Program-made: the position numbers and the translations under genes | Origin: Symbiodinium kawagutii | Lineage: Eukaryota > Sar > Dinophyceae > Suessiales > Symbiodiniaceae | Assembly (NCBI GenBank): GCA_009767595.1 | Contig: VSDK01013039.1 | Coordinates: 23,855 to 87,854, forward strand | DNA: 64,000 nt | Direction: 5' to 3' | The notes under the pieces: model-generated | Told to the model about the DNA's origin: nothing | Databases searched by the model: none | Seen by the model: the letters and a program-made list of their open reading frames with translations, nothing else | Shown here: positions 37,862 to 49,599 of the stretch, one piece after another | Layout: the number at the start of each line of letters is the position of its first letter | Position numbering within the stretch: the stretch's first letter is position 1

Positions 37862-39760
37862 ATGGCAGACCCGCCGGTGCAAAAGGAAGTCATCAGCTTT
37901 CAGGAATCTGATTTCATCTCCACGGAGGGAGAGGGAAGTCAGTCGATTCAAAGGCTTAGTTCCGATGCCATCATTCAGCCGTTGCATCAAAAACTGGATG
38001 CCATCCTTGCAATGCTGGAGAAGTTGTCCTGGGATAAATCCTTGGATCTCTGTGAATCACAATCACAGGAGTTGATAGATGTAGCTCCAGCAGCACCGGA
38101 AATGAAGCACCTCACAGTGCCTAAGAAATCTTCCAAGGCTTCAGCTTTGGCTGCAAAAAGCAGTGACTCCCATGAATCTCAGGAAGTTGAGGAGAAGAAG
38201 AAGAAACACCGGAAACTCAGTGCACAGGACGTGCTGCAAGGGCCCGGCCGCAGACGCCGGAGCAAGGAACCTGTGGGCGCCAGCGTGGACTTTGCTACCT
38301 GGACTGAGCAAGTTCGACAAAGATGTCACTTTGATGCCGGAGCACTGAGCCGAGGTCTTCAACGAAACGGCTCCAAGGAGATGGATCGAAGCCACGTACC
38401 CAGCATTCATCAGATGAACGGTGCATTTGTCCAGGCAGTGACCATGTCCAAGGCTGACCGCCATGCACACTTCAGTGCGGTGGAGGAACACATCGATTTT
38501 GAGATGGAGCGCTTAGGCAGAAGGTCTTCGGACAGCCATGATGATGAAGACCCGTCATTTCCGGGCTTGGTGCCTCAGCAACGCGCTCAAAATGCTCAAA
38601 GTTCTCCAGTGAAACATGAGGTGAGTGGATCTGAGAACAACAAGGTGCCAACCCTTGTGAGCCTTTCAAACAAGTCTCAAGCCGGAATCCTGGCTCAGCA
38701 CCATGAATCCAAGCAATCCATTGAAGTTGGGCAACTGGATTCTGGCTCCAATCTCTTGTTGTCTTCTGTGGGACGACTGTTTTGGCTCATGGGACCCTTG
38801 GCGCTCTTGGCCAGTTGTGGCACCATTGCTATGAATACGGTGACTCTTGGGGCAGAGTTCCGCTTTGGTCCGGCCATTGGACAGCTCATCTATGGTCTCG
38901 CAGCACCATCTGGAGGGATCCTACTGAGGATGGCCCTTCGGAGTGATGACATGACTCTGGCCTTAGACAAGTTGCAACATTTTGTGGCGGACTTCATGGT
39001 TCAATGGAAACAGATCTCTGGAACCGAGGGTCGCATCTACGTTGCCGCCTGGGTGCTGATGCTGCTATGCTTTGCAACAAGCACTGCGGTAGATGTGTTC
39101 CATGATGGCCTTGAAAGCGATCCCTCATTGACAACTGTCCGGCTTGTGGTGAATGGAGCATCGGTGCTGATTTTCGGGGTCACCAGCTTCTTCGTCACCC
39201 TGGTTGCATATGTGCAATCGCACATTTTGTTGGGCCTCGATCGGAGCCTGGACTGTTGGTGTTGCAGTATCCTCAATGATTCGGACTTCGCACTGGGGGT
39301 CGACAGCTGGAATTGCTTGCAGGCCTTGTTGAAGTGCATTGGACGCGGAATCGGTAGTAGTTTCCTGGCCTCACAACTCTGTGGAGCCATTGGGCTCATC
39401 TACATCTTGGCCAGTGTCGTTACCGCCACTTTTCAGCTGGGTTTCAAGCCAGAGGTGTTGATGCTTGAAGGAGTCCATGCACTTCCTCTCTTGGTTTTCT
39501 TTGCATTGAATATGAGAGTCTGTGCTCATGGGGCTGCCCTGACGGAGAAGTGCAGAGTCATTCCTGCATTTGTGAATCAGATCCCGACACAGGATTCATT
39601 GGACCCAGAACGTCAATACCTCGTGAGGTATGTCACAGATAGTTCGGCCGGATTTTTCGTGAAGGATGCGAAGCTCACCCGTGAGATGTTCTTAAAGAAC
39701 TTTGTCACAGTTGGTGGTTTGCTCACAGGCGCTGTCGGAGTGCTGTCCCGTATCTACTGA
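37862..39760 (+). CDS. Seven-transmembrane protein, gustatory-receptor-like topology, single exon
   Basis: The ATG in CATCGCCATGGCAG starts 632 intact codons. Residues 1-295 are hydrophilic (Lys/Arg-rich 112-135, acidic 220-232) and probably cytosolic. Seven hydrophobic segments follow at about 299-328, 334-356, 391-412, 427-452, 499-524, 531-549 and 610-628. The last one follows GFFVKDAKLTREMFLKNF, which resembles the 'G.f..tr..l...' start of the final helix in insect gustatory receptor-like proteins; that family also has seven helices and a cytosolic N-terminus. The homology is a guess from pattern only. Membrane location is well supported. No introns or neighbours suggest a pathway. Confidence 0.7.
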   Translation: MADPPVQKEVISFQESDFISTEGEGSQSIQRLSSDAIIQPLHQKLDAILAMLEKLSWDKSLDLCESQSQELIDVAPAAPEMKHLTVPKKSSKASALAAKSSDSHESQEVEEKKKKHRKLSAQDVLQGPGRRRRSKEPVGASVDFATWTEQVRQRCHFDAGALSRGLQRNGSKEMDRSHVPSIHQMNGAFVQAVTMSKADRHAHFSAVEEHIDFEMERLGRRSSDSHDDEDPSFPGLVPQQRAQNAQSSPVKHEVSGSENNKVPTLVSLSNKSQAGILAQHHESKQSIEVGQLDSGSNLLLSSVGRLFWLMGPLALLASCGTIAMNTVTLGAEFRFGPAIGQLIYGLAAPSGGILLRMALRSDDMTLALDKLQHFVADFMVQWKQISGTEGRIYVAAWVLMLLCFATSTAVDVFHDGLESDPSLTTVRLVVNGASVLIFGVTSFFVTLVAYVQSHILLGLDRSLDCWCCSILNDSDFALGVDSWNCLQALLKCIGRGIGSSFLASQLCGAIGLIYILASVVTATFQLGFKPEVLMLEGVHALPLLVFFALNMRVCAHGAALTEKCRVIPAFVNQIPTQDSLDPERQYLVRYVTDSSAGFFVKDAKLTREMFLKNFVTVGGLLTGAVGVLSRIY

Positions 39761-40709
39761 TTCAGTCGAATCCCCAAAGGGGTTGAGACATTATTCTCCT
39801 TTTTTTGCGGCTTGAAAGCTCATGGCTATAGCCATTCCTATCCATTCCTGCCCGGGATCAGGAGCAAGTTGTCGCACACGGACTTTAGCTGTCGAGGTAA
39901 AATGGGGATTTCCGCTGTCCGTGTGTCCGTAGCTGATTGGTGCCATTGAAGCGATAGAAGGTGGACTCCGGCCGGTGGACTGTGCCGCAGGTGGACTGCT
40001 CCTGGGCCGACAAAGGAACCTGGCAGGCTGCGGAAGGGATCGGTTGGGTGGTCAGTTTTTTGTTCAATCTGCGGTGATCATGTCAGAGTACGTAGTGTAT
40101 GTTCCATCTATTGATGTACCATTGATGCACATATAGAACCAGATTTGTCACCTTTCTATACATGTTTTTGATTCTGTTTCTATTCGAATCTATTCGATAG
40201 TGAATTCTTGCTGTGCACTATCTATAAATTGTTTCCAATTGATGCACAATATGCCAAGCCACTGATCATGCGACAGTTCCTACTTCGGCTAGCGAACCAC
40301 TCTGCTTGCCTTACTGTATTTGCTCTTGTTGGGATGTTTAATTAAGATTAATACTTGCTTTAAGCTGTGAACCAGCTAGATGATGATCGTCTGGGGGATC
40401 ATCACCAACACATTTTGATGCCTATATGAATCCGAAACTTGGCAGCAAATTTTGGCTGTAAATAGATCAGCTTTGTTTTGATTGGCAGCATGGTTGTGAG
40501 TCAATACACCCTTGCCTGTGCCCCCACAAGAACAGGTACAGTATCAGGCTTTTGGAATGTTATAGCAACATGCTTAAAGTCTTATAACTCAGTACTAGCC
40601 AACTAGTTCTGAGTATTATGGCCTCAGAGTCATGAGCCTGATTGCCTTTTAGTATCTTTTAATTATGAGCCTTTAGCTCGCGTGGACTCTTGGTTTGTTG
40701 GTACACCAG
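39761..40709. other. Stretch downstream of the 7TM gene
   Basis: AT-rich. A plus-strand island at about 39958-40050 reads VDSGRWTVPQVDCSWADKGT, WQAAEGIGWVV and may be an exon. Nothing else is supported. Confidence 0.35.
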
Positions 40710-40797
40710 CTTCACGTGCCCCAACCTTTCCACTGCCAGGAGTTTTCCTTTTCGGAGACAGCAGCAACTCAGCGAATGATAGCCGCCATGGTGCAAG
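40710..40797 (+). CDS. Exon-like island
   Basis: TACACCAG|CTTCACGTG reads LHVPQPFHCQEFSFSETAAT, QRMIAAMVQ and ends CAAG|GTAATA. Unrecognised. Confidence 0.4.
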
Positions 40798-41140
40798 GTA
40801 ATAACTCAGCTGTTACGAGGCAATCAGTAGTCGCACCAATGGTTGAGAAGTGATGGTTTTGAGAAAGGCTAATCATCATTGGGGACGCTGCTGCAACACC
40901 AATGCTGGGTGTTCGTGATATAGGATTTGCACCTTAATTATAGTTGATTGGTCGATTGGATGGCAGGTTGGTTGGCTGGTTGCTTGCTTACCACTTTTCT
41001 TGTTGTATAGACATGAAGCACTATGTTTGGTGGTTTTGTCTATGACACTGACCATCATTGATCCTTTTGATCAGTTTTGATATGTCACTAACCTTTGGAT
41101 TAGTATTATTCCTTTGGATGATCTGATCATCTATATTTCC

Positions 41141-41247
41141 GTTTCTGAGAATAGGGGGAGCCCCCGCAACGATGGGTTTTTTGCATTTTATTGCTACAAA
41201 TGACTAATATTGGATGATAAACTGAGAGTTCCCTAGTTTCAGAAACA
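41141..41247. mobile_element. Short inverted-repeat element, family M1
   Basis: GTTTCTGAGAATAGGGGGAG at the left, GTTCCCTAGTTTCAGAAAC at the right; core TTTATTGCTACAAATGACTAA. Confidence 0.65.
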
Positions 41248-41462
41248 CCCATGCAATGCTTTTGATGTTATGATGGCAAACCGGGAATCACTGAATTATC
41301 ATGCAGTTTATGTATTTACTGTAGATTATTTTTGTTGATTCATTTTGAAATATGTTTTGACTGTCAATTTCCCTTTTTTGGGATTAATGCCTATGATTTT
41401 GGGCCTTTCACCTATTTACATGGGGGAATTGAGGGTCAAAGGTTTAAATGAATATTCTATGA

Positions 41463-41547
41463 TTATATTTATATATATATACATATTTGTATATATGTGT
41501 GTGTTTTTTACATATGTAAATAAACAAATAAATATATATATATATAA
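41463..41547. repeat. AT microsatellite
   Basis: (TA)n, (GT)n and (AAAT)n tracts; reading frames rich in Tyr and Ile here are translations of the repeat. Confidence 0.85.
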
Positions 41548-41662
41548 CTTGACAGCTTGCCACCAGTTCTGAGCTTGTTGTTTGCGTCCATGTTGTGTTG
41601 CTTTGGACATCTCTGACATCGGTCGCACAGATTGGTGTCAAAATCAACGTGACCAAATATGG

Positions 41663-41766
41663 GGGCTTCTTGAGCCGTAGGGGACCCCAAAAATGGGTGG
41701 TTTATTCATAGACAATGATGAATTACTGCGGGATGATTTGGAGGGTACCCTATTTTGAGAAACACC
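41663..41766. mobile_element. Short inverted-repeat element, family M1
   Basis: GGCTTCTTGAGCCGTAGGGG at the left, GGTACCCTATTTTGAGAAAC at the right; core GGGTGGTTTATT ... GGATGATTTGG. Confidence 0.7.
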
Positions 41767-42091
41767 CAAATATGGGATGGATCGTAGAAGGTTATACAGA
41801 TATGACTTTCAATGGCTAGAGTGACGCACAGCTTTGAATGGATCCCCCTGAAAACTTGCATCATCATGATTCTTGTCGCTAGCTTTGATTTCATTATCTT
41901 ATATTCCTCCATGTCGTGTTGAATATGGTTGAACGTTTTCGCACCATCTCAAATACTACGATGTGTAGGCTGTATTTTGATTTCCATGTTGGAATCAATT
42001 ATCATTGTTATGTTGTTGCTTGGTTATATGATTCCATGATACTACCATGTTTGGCCTACCATCAACCGCCATGATAGAACCCTTTTTTCAA

Positions 42092-42230
42092 TGAGGAACA
42101 TCTGGGAAAGCACCCGTCCTTCACGGATTTTGCGCCGCTTGCACCGCAGTGAGGACGATGCTAAGAAAGCATCTGACAGGTGGGTGCTGTGGCAGTCCCT
42201 GGAGCTGATCATATACAGAATATCAGATGA
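42092..42230 (+). CDS. Exon-like island
   Basis: It reads NIWESTRPSRILRRLHRSED, DAKKASDRWVLWQSLELII on the plus strand, a basic helical segment. A donor could be GACAG|GTGGGT at 42180 or lie near 42235 before the TA repeat. Unrecognised. Confidence 0.4.
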
Positions 42231-42237
42231 GATCTCA

Positions 42238-42990
42238 ACGTATATATATATATATATCTATCTATCTATATATGGTTGTGTATACACATTGTTTTCTGTT
42301 GTTTATGTTGTATATATACATGATACTAGATTTATGCATCAATGATTTTATATATATATATATACAAATGTATATATATCAACACTTGTATGCTTTGTAT
42401 AATTTGTTTACAGATGTATATATGTATGCGAATCATGACATATATATCTATATGTAAATATATATATATATGTACATATATATTTATATATACGGATACG
42501 CGGCAACAATTGCTGGATTCAACGCCACGGAATGTTACGGAGTATTATTGCAGGCTGCGCATTACATGACAAATGTTTCGTACAAACATACACTTGAAGA
42601 TATACTGCATGTATATATAAATATGTATATATATATATGCATCTGTACATGCTGACGTACGGACACATGCGGAAGCGCACACTGACAAGCACAGATGCAT
42701 GCTGATCATACGTGTGTCTTGATTTATATATTGTTGATAGATTTATAGTTAATTTGAATCATGCTCGAATTCCGGGGTTGTTTACTTCTACACAGAGATG
42801 TGTGCGTACATAATTGTAGTAAACTTATGTATGCAAATGATATATGCACTGAAATTTCTACGGTAGTGAAAGTGCCTTGAAATCACATCTCAACATGTTT
42901 GTGTGAATACACATGCAAATATTTATATATATATATGTATGATATATGTATGATTTGTATATATGCGTATAAATACATATATTTACAAAA
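42238..42990. repeat. TA-rich microsatellite region
   Basis: Multiple (TA)n runs, e.g. 42239-42275, 42348-42372, 42456-42495, 42608-42640 and 42920-42945. An island at 42495-42600 reads AATIAGFNATECYGVLLQAA, HYMTNVSYKHTLED on the plus strand and may be an exon. Confidence 0.6.
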
Positions 42991-43257
42991 ACTATACAGT
43001 GCACTATAGGCATGATATGATGTGAACTACGTATATTGCTTCAAAACACTTATGAATTATCACAACACGATTTTGGCTTAAGCAAAATCATATCGAACTT
43101 GTAGAGATGAAAGGGTTTGTAACTGATGCTTACAGCAGGCGAACCATGAACGTATCTTAACAAAGCCATGACTCCAAGGTGCAACCAGCCAAAAGACATG
43201 AAATCACCGCCATGGCACTTGACCACGTGAGCTCCACGAAAGACAGGACCCTGTAAC

Positions 43258-43428
43258 AACCAGACCGCCTGGACCGCGTGGACCGCGTGGACCGCGTGGA
43301 CCGCGCCTCAACGCAGGCGTCCCGTGAAACATCGTGACATTGTACGGCTTCAAGCGCACAACAAACACTTCTTGGCAGTTCCCAGTGACTGGCCGCGAGC
43401 TGCGACAGCTGCGAGGGCCGGGTCGAAG
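43258..43428 (+). CDS. Exon-like island with a 9-bp tandem repeat
   Basis: (TGGACCGCG)n at about 43268-43305 reads as Trp-Thr-Ala repeats and runs in frame into RRRPVKHRDIVRLQAHNKHF, LAVPSDWPRAATAARAGSK, ending TCGAAG|GTTAGT. Unrecognised. Confidence 0.4.
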
Positions 43429-44057
43429 GTTAGTGAGCTGATGGATAGTCAGCTGATTCATAGGGCTTAGTGATGGTTAATAGATTGGTTAGTGATGGTT
43501 ACCATGTTTCTGGCTATTTTTCTAGTTGAAAACATGTTGAGGTCTTTAAAATGACTTCTGTGTTGTTTTCTTTGAGCTTGCTTCGTCCTGTGCTTTGGCG
43601 CCCTTCCTGCTCACATCCACATAGTGACCATAGGATGGCTTCCGATAGTGAACCTTCTTGAGGCACTCACCTACCCGTTCAGCACTATTTGGAGACAATC
43701 TGTCAATTATTGAAATGTTGAACACCCGTGATGTCGTTCTTTATTTTGGACCATGTTCACGGCCACTTTCAGCACGTTGTGTGTGTTGTTTGTACGGCAT
43801 CCATACCTTTGATATACATATATTTGCATGACCCTGGTAAGAGTCCCTGAAAGGTCCCTTTATAGACGTCCCTTAACCTTGTATTATTCCCGGGTCACCT
43901 TGTATCATACCCTTGTCTTATAGGCCCTGAATAATAAGTCCCCCAGTAGTGACAGCACCTCCGTAAGTATTGGCTACCTCAGCAATACAATCAGTCACAA
44001 TCGGTAGTACAATCAGTCATATCATCATCTTAATGCCCTTGTTAGTACCAGTCACAT
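43429..44057. other. Gene-poor stretch
   Basis: No supported feature; AT-rich with dispersed AATCAGTCA words leading into the repeat block. Confidence 0.4.
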
Positions 44058-44377
<320 letters not shown>

Positions 44378-45800
44378 CCAATAAGTCCCTCATCAGGGAT
44401 AATGACTAGTGATCCGTCACTAGCGATTAGGGATTATTATGCAGGTATCACTGGTGAATACTGAGGTGTAAACCATTATCCCCAAAAGGTACAACTTAGC
44501 ATGTCTCTCTATCAGGTTCTCGACAAGAAAACAGGGTAGAAATTCACAAAGAAAACATGGTAAGGTATACTAGATGCTCAGGATGGCTACTACCATGTTC
44601 TATTAGCTAGTAGCATCTAGTAGCAATAGATAATCCCTGCATCCTTAGCTAAAAGCTACCACATGCTCAGAGCGACTACATGCTAAGGGTATGACTAGAT
44701 GCTACTACATAGTATGCTGACGAATAGTTATACCTTAGCAATCCTTAGCATCTAGTAGCCATCCGTCAGGAATTATAACTATTAATTAGTCATCCTAGCA
44801 ATCCTTAGCAACCCTTAGCATGCTAAGGTACAACTCTTAGTCATCCGTCACTACTACCTCACGCCACTGAGGCGATGCGGCAAAGGGAGCCTTGGCGCCT
44901 TGGGCTGCGAGGGGCAGTTTCGCAGGCCCAGTGCACCCCTTAGAACCGGTACAGGCTGGTAGATGAAGCTGGTCTCGAAATGGCCATGATTGATCCAGCA
45001 GTCAAGTTGCTGTGGCTGGTGGATTTTCCACACAACCAGCTTTGCCGGAGAGTGACTCTAGCTTTGTTGAGTGGGGCTTTGCGTGGTTGCGATTCATGGT
45101 TGAGCATAATGAGGTTCGGGGTTGAAGATCATGGGGAACGAGGAAAGTGACCAGACTGAAATTTTGCCCTATAGTAGCGGCTATTAAGCGGAGAAGAAGC
45201 ACCCATCACTCCTGCGAAGGAGGAATAACAGGATCCTGGTTGATTATGTATAATTAGGCGCACACTGATAGACACAACTGGCACTGACATTTGATCCTGA
45301 ATGTTTCATGCTTGTAATCCAAGTTCATGAGTTCGTCCTAAATTAATTGTAACTTTCAGACAGGAACTAATGTGAAGTGATACGGGATAGAAGGATTGTA
45401 CCCGACATGCCATGATCGGAGTTCCCATCACCAGGGAATCCCAGCAGTTTGCCATAGGTTGTTGAGCTGATTTTCAAGCTGTTTATAGGGGTTTAGTGGT
45501 AAGCAACCAATCATTGACAAGCTCAGCTGGGGCTGTTTCAACAGTGCTGTTGATGTTCGGATGATCAAGCGGATTATGCCTGAATGGCAACAGTTGCCAT
45601 TCAGTCAGGAGGATATTTGGTTGCTGTTTGGAATATCGTTGCCAGAAAACCGCCCAACAAGTATTCAAGGAATGCCAGTGTAAACTGGCGCGCACTCCAC
45701 TAGATGGATGTAGCACACCTCTTTGAGATGTTTTCTTGGACAATTGAGCACGGTGTCCCCCTCGTTGCTTGATTAAGCCCATTCTAGTTCTGTCGTTGCT
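44378..45800. other. Gene-poor stretch with AGCATG/CTTAGC words
   Basis: 44500-44840 is dense in CTTAGCA, TAGCATCTAGTAGCA and similar diverged short repeats. A GC-rich island at 44865-44956 ends ACCG|GTACAG and reads CGKGSLGALGCEGQFRRPSA on the plus strand; it may be an exon. Confidence 0.4.
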
Positions 45801-45801
45801 G

Positions 45802-45925
45802 CGGCTGCTGCTGCTGCTGCTGCTGCTNNNNNNNNNNNNNNNNNNNNNNNNNNNNNNNNNNNNNNNNNNNNNNNNNNNNNNNNNNNNNNNNNNNNNNNNN
45901 NNNNNNNNNTGTTGTTGTTGTTGTT
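45802..45925. repeat. (CTG)n and (TGT)n flanking an 82-N gap
   Basis: CTG repeats lead into N at 45828-45909 and TGT repeats follow. The gap lies in a triplet microsatellite, so its length is unreliable. Confidence 0.9.
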
Positions 45926-46121
45926 TTTGTTGTGTCTGTAGCCATTTTGGCTCAAGTCGTCTTGGCTCACTTTGGAGTATCCATCGAATACGCCCCCACG
46001 CCGCTCCGGTGCCTGTGCCTGTGGGAACTATGTCGCCTGGACGCGTGCCAATGGTGCCGACATGTCAGGCGCGCGCCGCTGGTATTCTTGCCAGCGACAG
46101 GAGTGCATCGAGTTGCGCAGG

Positions 46122-46263
46122 CTCCTGTGCCTGTTGGAAGCATGGCATCTGGGGGCCAATTTCCAATGGCTCCTGTGCCTGTTGGAAGCATGGCATCTGG
46201 CGGCCAATTGCCAATGGCTCACGCGTCTGTTGGAAGCATGGCATCTGGGATAATTGCCAATGG
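46122..46263 (+). repeat. 48-bp minisatellite, three units
   Basis: Units start at 46122, 46170 and 46218 (the third is 46 bp). In one plus frame they read a 16-residue repeat, PVPVGSMASGGQLPMA, so the repeat preserved the frame until the third unit. Confidence 0.8.
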
Positions 46264-46594
46264 AAGCATGGGATCTGGGATTTCACGCGTCTGGGACAAT
46301 TGCCAATGGCCCCCCAGGCGAAACGTGGAGTGCTGCCAGGCATGCCCAGCCTACTATTCCCGGACATCGCGAATGCCACGACCATTGAGGAGTGCAACTA
46401 CACCGCGGGGCGTTCCTGACCGAGCGAGGTCTACGCGAATTGCGGCAGCTGTCTACTGGGACACGCCTCCTGCTGCACAACTGGGGCGTTGAGGTGGCAG
46501 TTGCCCTCAGCGGTGGTGCCACGCTGATGGAGCATCCCAGCCCGGCATCTGACCCCAACAAAGCGACTGTGTGGCGTACTGACACCCACTCCTC

Positions 46595-46987
46595 ATGGCT
46601 CATCGCCATGAGATCGAGCAGTATGTTTATGGCAGCCAGGGTCGCAAACCTACGACCACTCGCACCACCAACCTTCCTGATTGTGCTCAAGTTGCTGCCG
46701 ACATGGCTGTTTTTGCCGATTTCTCTCGGCCTCGCCCCCTACAAGGACTCATTGGTCGCAAAAGTGACGGGACTTTTCGCACCAGTGCAGCCAAAGAGTA
46801 TCCGCCGACCATGGCAGCAGGTTTGGCACTGGCTTTGGTCCGAGGGCTGCAAAAGCGCCTTCATGTTTACGGTCCCTGTTTTTGTCCTCCGTTGTCTGAA
46901 AGCCAGCACCGTTGGATGCAGGATGCGGTATCGGTGGGAAGGATTGTTCACAATGGCTCCTTCTTGCCTGACTACCAAGGCCAGTAA
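46595..46987 (+). pseudogene. Retroelement-derived ORF fragment
   Basis: A 130-codon plus frame contains DGTFRTSAAKEYPPTMAAGL, ALALVRG, then ends SVGRIVHNGSFLPDYQGQ. The KEYPP block resembles a segment I associate with dinoflagellate retroelement polyproteins. No RT or integrase core accompanies it, so it is probably a remnant. The overlapping 215-codon frame at 46392-47039 is less protein-like. Confidence 0.35.
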
Positions 46988-47035
46988 TGGCGAATTTAGG
47001 CATGATCTGCACCAGAGACTCTGTGCGCAGCTGAT

Positions 47036-47136
47036 GTGAAGTGAAGTGAAGTGAAGTGAAGTGAAGTGAAGTGAAGTGAAGTGAAGTGAAGTGAAGTGAA
47101 GTGAAGTTAAGTTAAGTTAAGTTAAGTTAAGTTAAG

Positions 47137-47209
<73 letters not shown>

Positions 47210-47210
47210 G
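47036..47210. repeat. Microsatellite series (GTGAA)n-(GTTAA)n-(GTT)n
   Basis: GTGAA repeats to 47105, GTTAA repeats to 47135, then GTT repeats to 47210, with no other sequence between. Confidence 0.95.
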
Positions 47211-47252
47211 CTCACTGTTTGTTAACAATTTTCTTCACAAGACCCCTACCAC

Positions 47253-47352
47253 AAACTTTCAGCAGCTGGGGGACCCGACCCCAGGGGCGAGTTCCCAGGT
47301 TTTCGCCACCCGCAAGCAGCGTGGCAGTGACATCGAATTTGAGGCACAGCGG
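47253..47352 (+). CDS. Exon-like island
   Basis: ACTTTCAG|CAGCTGG reads QLGDPTPGASSQVFATRKQR, GSDIEFEAQR and ends CAGCGG|GTGTCT. Unrecognised. Confidence 0.45.
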
Positions 47353-48096
47353 GTGTCTTGATCTGGGGTACTACTAGGATGAATTGTATCCACAATGGAT
47401 GCTGCTTGTTGTTGCTTGCTGGTTCTCCTTTGACAATGATTATTACAGTGGAGCCCTCGTTTACGACCCCTCTATTCAACATCAGAATAGCAGTCCTGTC
47501 TTATGATTGGTTAGCTGGTGGTGCAATGTTGGGTCTCAAGTAAAAACATGTTTGTCAAAAAGAAATGGGTGGCAGAAATGGCCACCATTCTCAAACAGTT
47601 ACCAGTGAAATCAAACATGAACCCTACCCAGCTTTCACCTTCTGAGAGGATGGTGTTCATTTCTGGAATAGAAAGTACAGTTTTCATTATTTACATTGAG
47701 CAACAATACTGATTCACATCGAATCGTTGACCTTCAGATTTCAGTACAGTAACCACAACGTAACCTATGTGTTGACCATGAAATGAACCAAGATTCTGAA
47801 CCTAGTAGCACCTAGAATCTATCCTGGACTGCATTTGGCTTTGCATCATGCGAATCCAGTGGTGTGACTGCCTGATTGCTCCAGGGTTCTGTTTTTTCGA
47901 GTCAACTGGTACTCTCTCGCAGTTAGAGGATGGTTGCTCACCAACTCACATCAGGAATATTAACAATAGTGGCTAATACTCACATACAACACACTCACAT
48001 CAACCATGTTTCCAACTGCCTCTTCGACAGTGGGAATTCAAGCCATATGTTCATGTTTAAATTGTTTTTCAGTAGAACAAAACTTAAGAACATTTC
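47353..48096. other. Gene-poor stretch
   Basis: No supported gene; AT-rich. Confidence 0.4.
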
Positions 48097-49032
48097 GTGA
48101 ATCCACTCAAAACAGGCATTCTCCAAGTTACCAAACCTGCAATATCCAGGTGCCAGTGCCAACTTACTTCCCCTGCAACTGGAGCCATTCTCGAGCTCAG
48201 AATCAGTTGCCCCATGATTCGCCGCTGTCGTTGCGCCCGGAGCCCCCCTTCTCCAACCGAAGATCAACGGGAAACCTGTGAGATCCATGAGTTCATGAGC
48301 ACCATGGACCCTCATGAAACACCTGCAGGGAGGTCTCTGAAGGGTTCGATTGGGAAGCCCAAGGCCAGGTTATCGAGCTGCTTAGTGGTTCATAGTAGGG
48401 GATCTTCGACAGCTGAACAACATTGAACAACCCCAGAAACTCACTCCGAGTTGCGATTCAAAGCTGGAAAATCAGGTCCATCACTTGGAAACAGCATGAC
48501 GACCATGGACATCCCCCAGTTGCTTTCGGCAATACCACTGCCAGAGATGGCTAGGTTTCATCACCAGCACTCAACCGCAAACGTTCAACGCTGCTTCATT
48601 GAACCATGCAACACCGACCCACGGTTGGCTGCCGCAACAACAGCGCACAGGTGATCATGGACAATTCTCATGGGGGGAAAGTGGGCCACAGCGCACCTGC
48701 CAATGGCAGCTCCAACAATTGTATCAGTTGTCGGTGACATGGACAACGTGCGGTTGCAAGGTGATACATTCGCGGTAGCAGACTCTTTGGAATCTCAGCC
48801 AACCCATGGAGAGTTCCTTCCTTTCATTTTTTTTAGACAGAAATATGTCGCAACGGTTTGTTACAAACAGTCGGATCCACCTACCACGGCTGATGCTGTC
48901 CAGAATGATCCGCCGCCAAAACCATCATCAAATTACCACTTGAGGGCAATTTTCAGCTTTAGCAGTAAGCACAGATGTTTGGATACACCTTGTCATCAGA
49001 ATTCTCACCAGTTGAGTTTCTCCCGCCAGTGA
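48097..49032 (+). other. Coding-like region with several short frames
   Basis: Three consecutive plus-strand frames look more protein-like than background: 48097-48426 (TSPATGAILELRISCPMIRR...), 48451-48654 (MTTMDIPQLLSAIPLPEMAR...) and 48670-49032 (PTIVSVVGDMDNVRLQGDTF...). They could be a decayed gene or exons with tiny introns. I recognise no domain. Confidence 0.3.
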
Positions 49033-49313
49033 TGGGTCAACACCAATCCCCCAGCCCAGGTTGCCGGCCGGCTTGCAGCCAGTCGACATCTCCAAATCAC
49101 CAAACTGGTCACCTGCGCTTCCAAAAAACCCATCTACCATTCTTTGTTGGCTAGAAACCACAGACCGGTTAGTGATAGTGATGAAAACACAGCAGCCATC
49201 TCCATATCCACAGAGAATTGTGGTTAGTTAACGACATAGCCCAGCATCCATCACCATCCCAATCATCCCAAGCCACTCCCTGAGGTCACCTGACTGCTGA
49301 GGTATTTGTTCAG

Positions 49314-49395
49314 TCGCCAAACCGCCACCACTTTGGACGCCGACGATGAGGCTGATGGCATCTTCGCTCGCTGGGCCGACTTCGGGGATTGGCAG
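49314..49395 (+). CDS. Exon-like island
   Basis: TTTGTTCAG|TCGCC reads RQTATTLDADDEADGIFARW, ADFGDWQ and ends GGCAG|GTGGGA. The acidic/aromatic composition is strongly protein-like. Unrecognised. Confidence 0.5.
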
Positions 49396-49599
49396 GTGGG
49401 ACGAACGGCGGAACGGGGCGCACGGGGTGGCGCAGAGTGGGAGGGGACCATCGTCCTTGTTGTAATGGTCTGCAACTGATGTGCTGTCCTTGGCGACCAT
49501 TGTAGGTTGATGCATATCTTATGATGATGCGGTCCCAACGTCCTAATGACATATAGTTGTGCGTCAATGCGCTATACCCCGGGTGAACATCCATCAATT

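Noticed and set aside
46392-47039. 215-codon plus-strand frame as the real gene
   Set aside because: Overlaps the more protein-like 46595-46987 frame and runs into a microsatellite; composition looks like a shadow.
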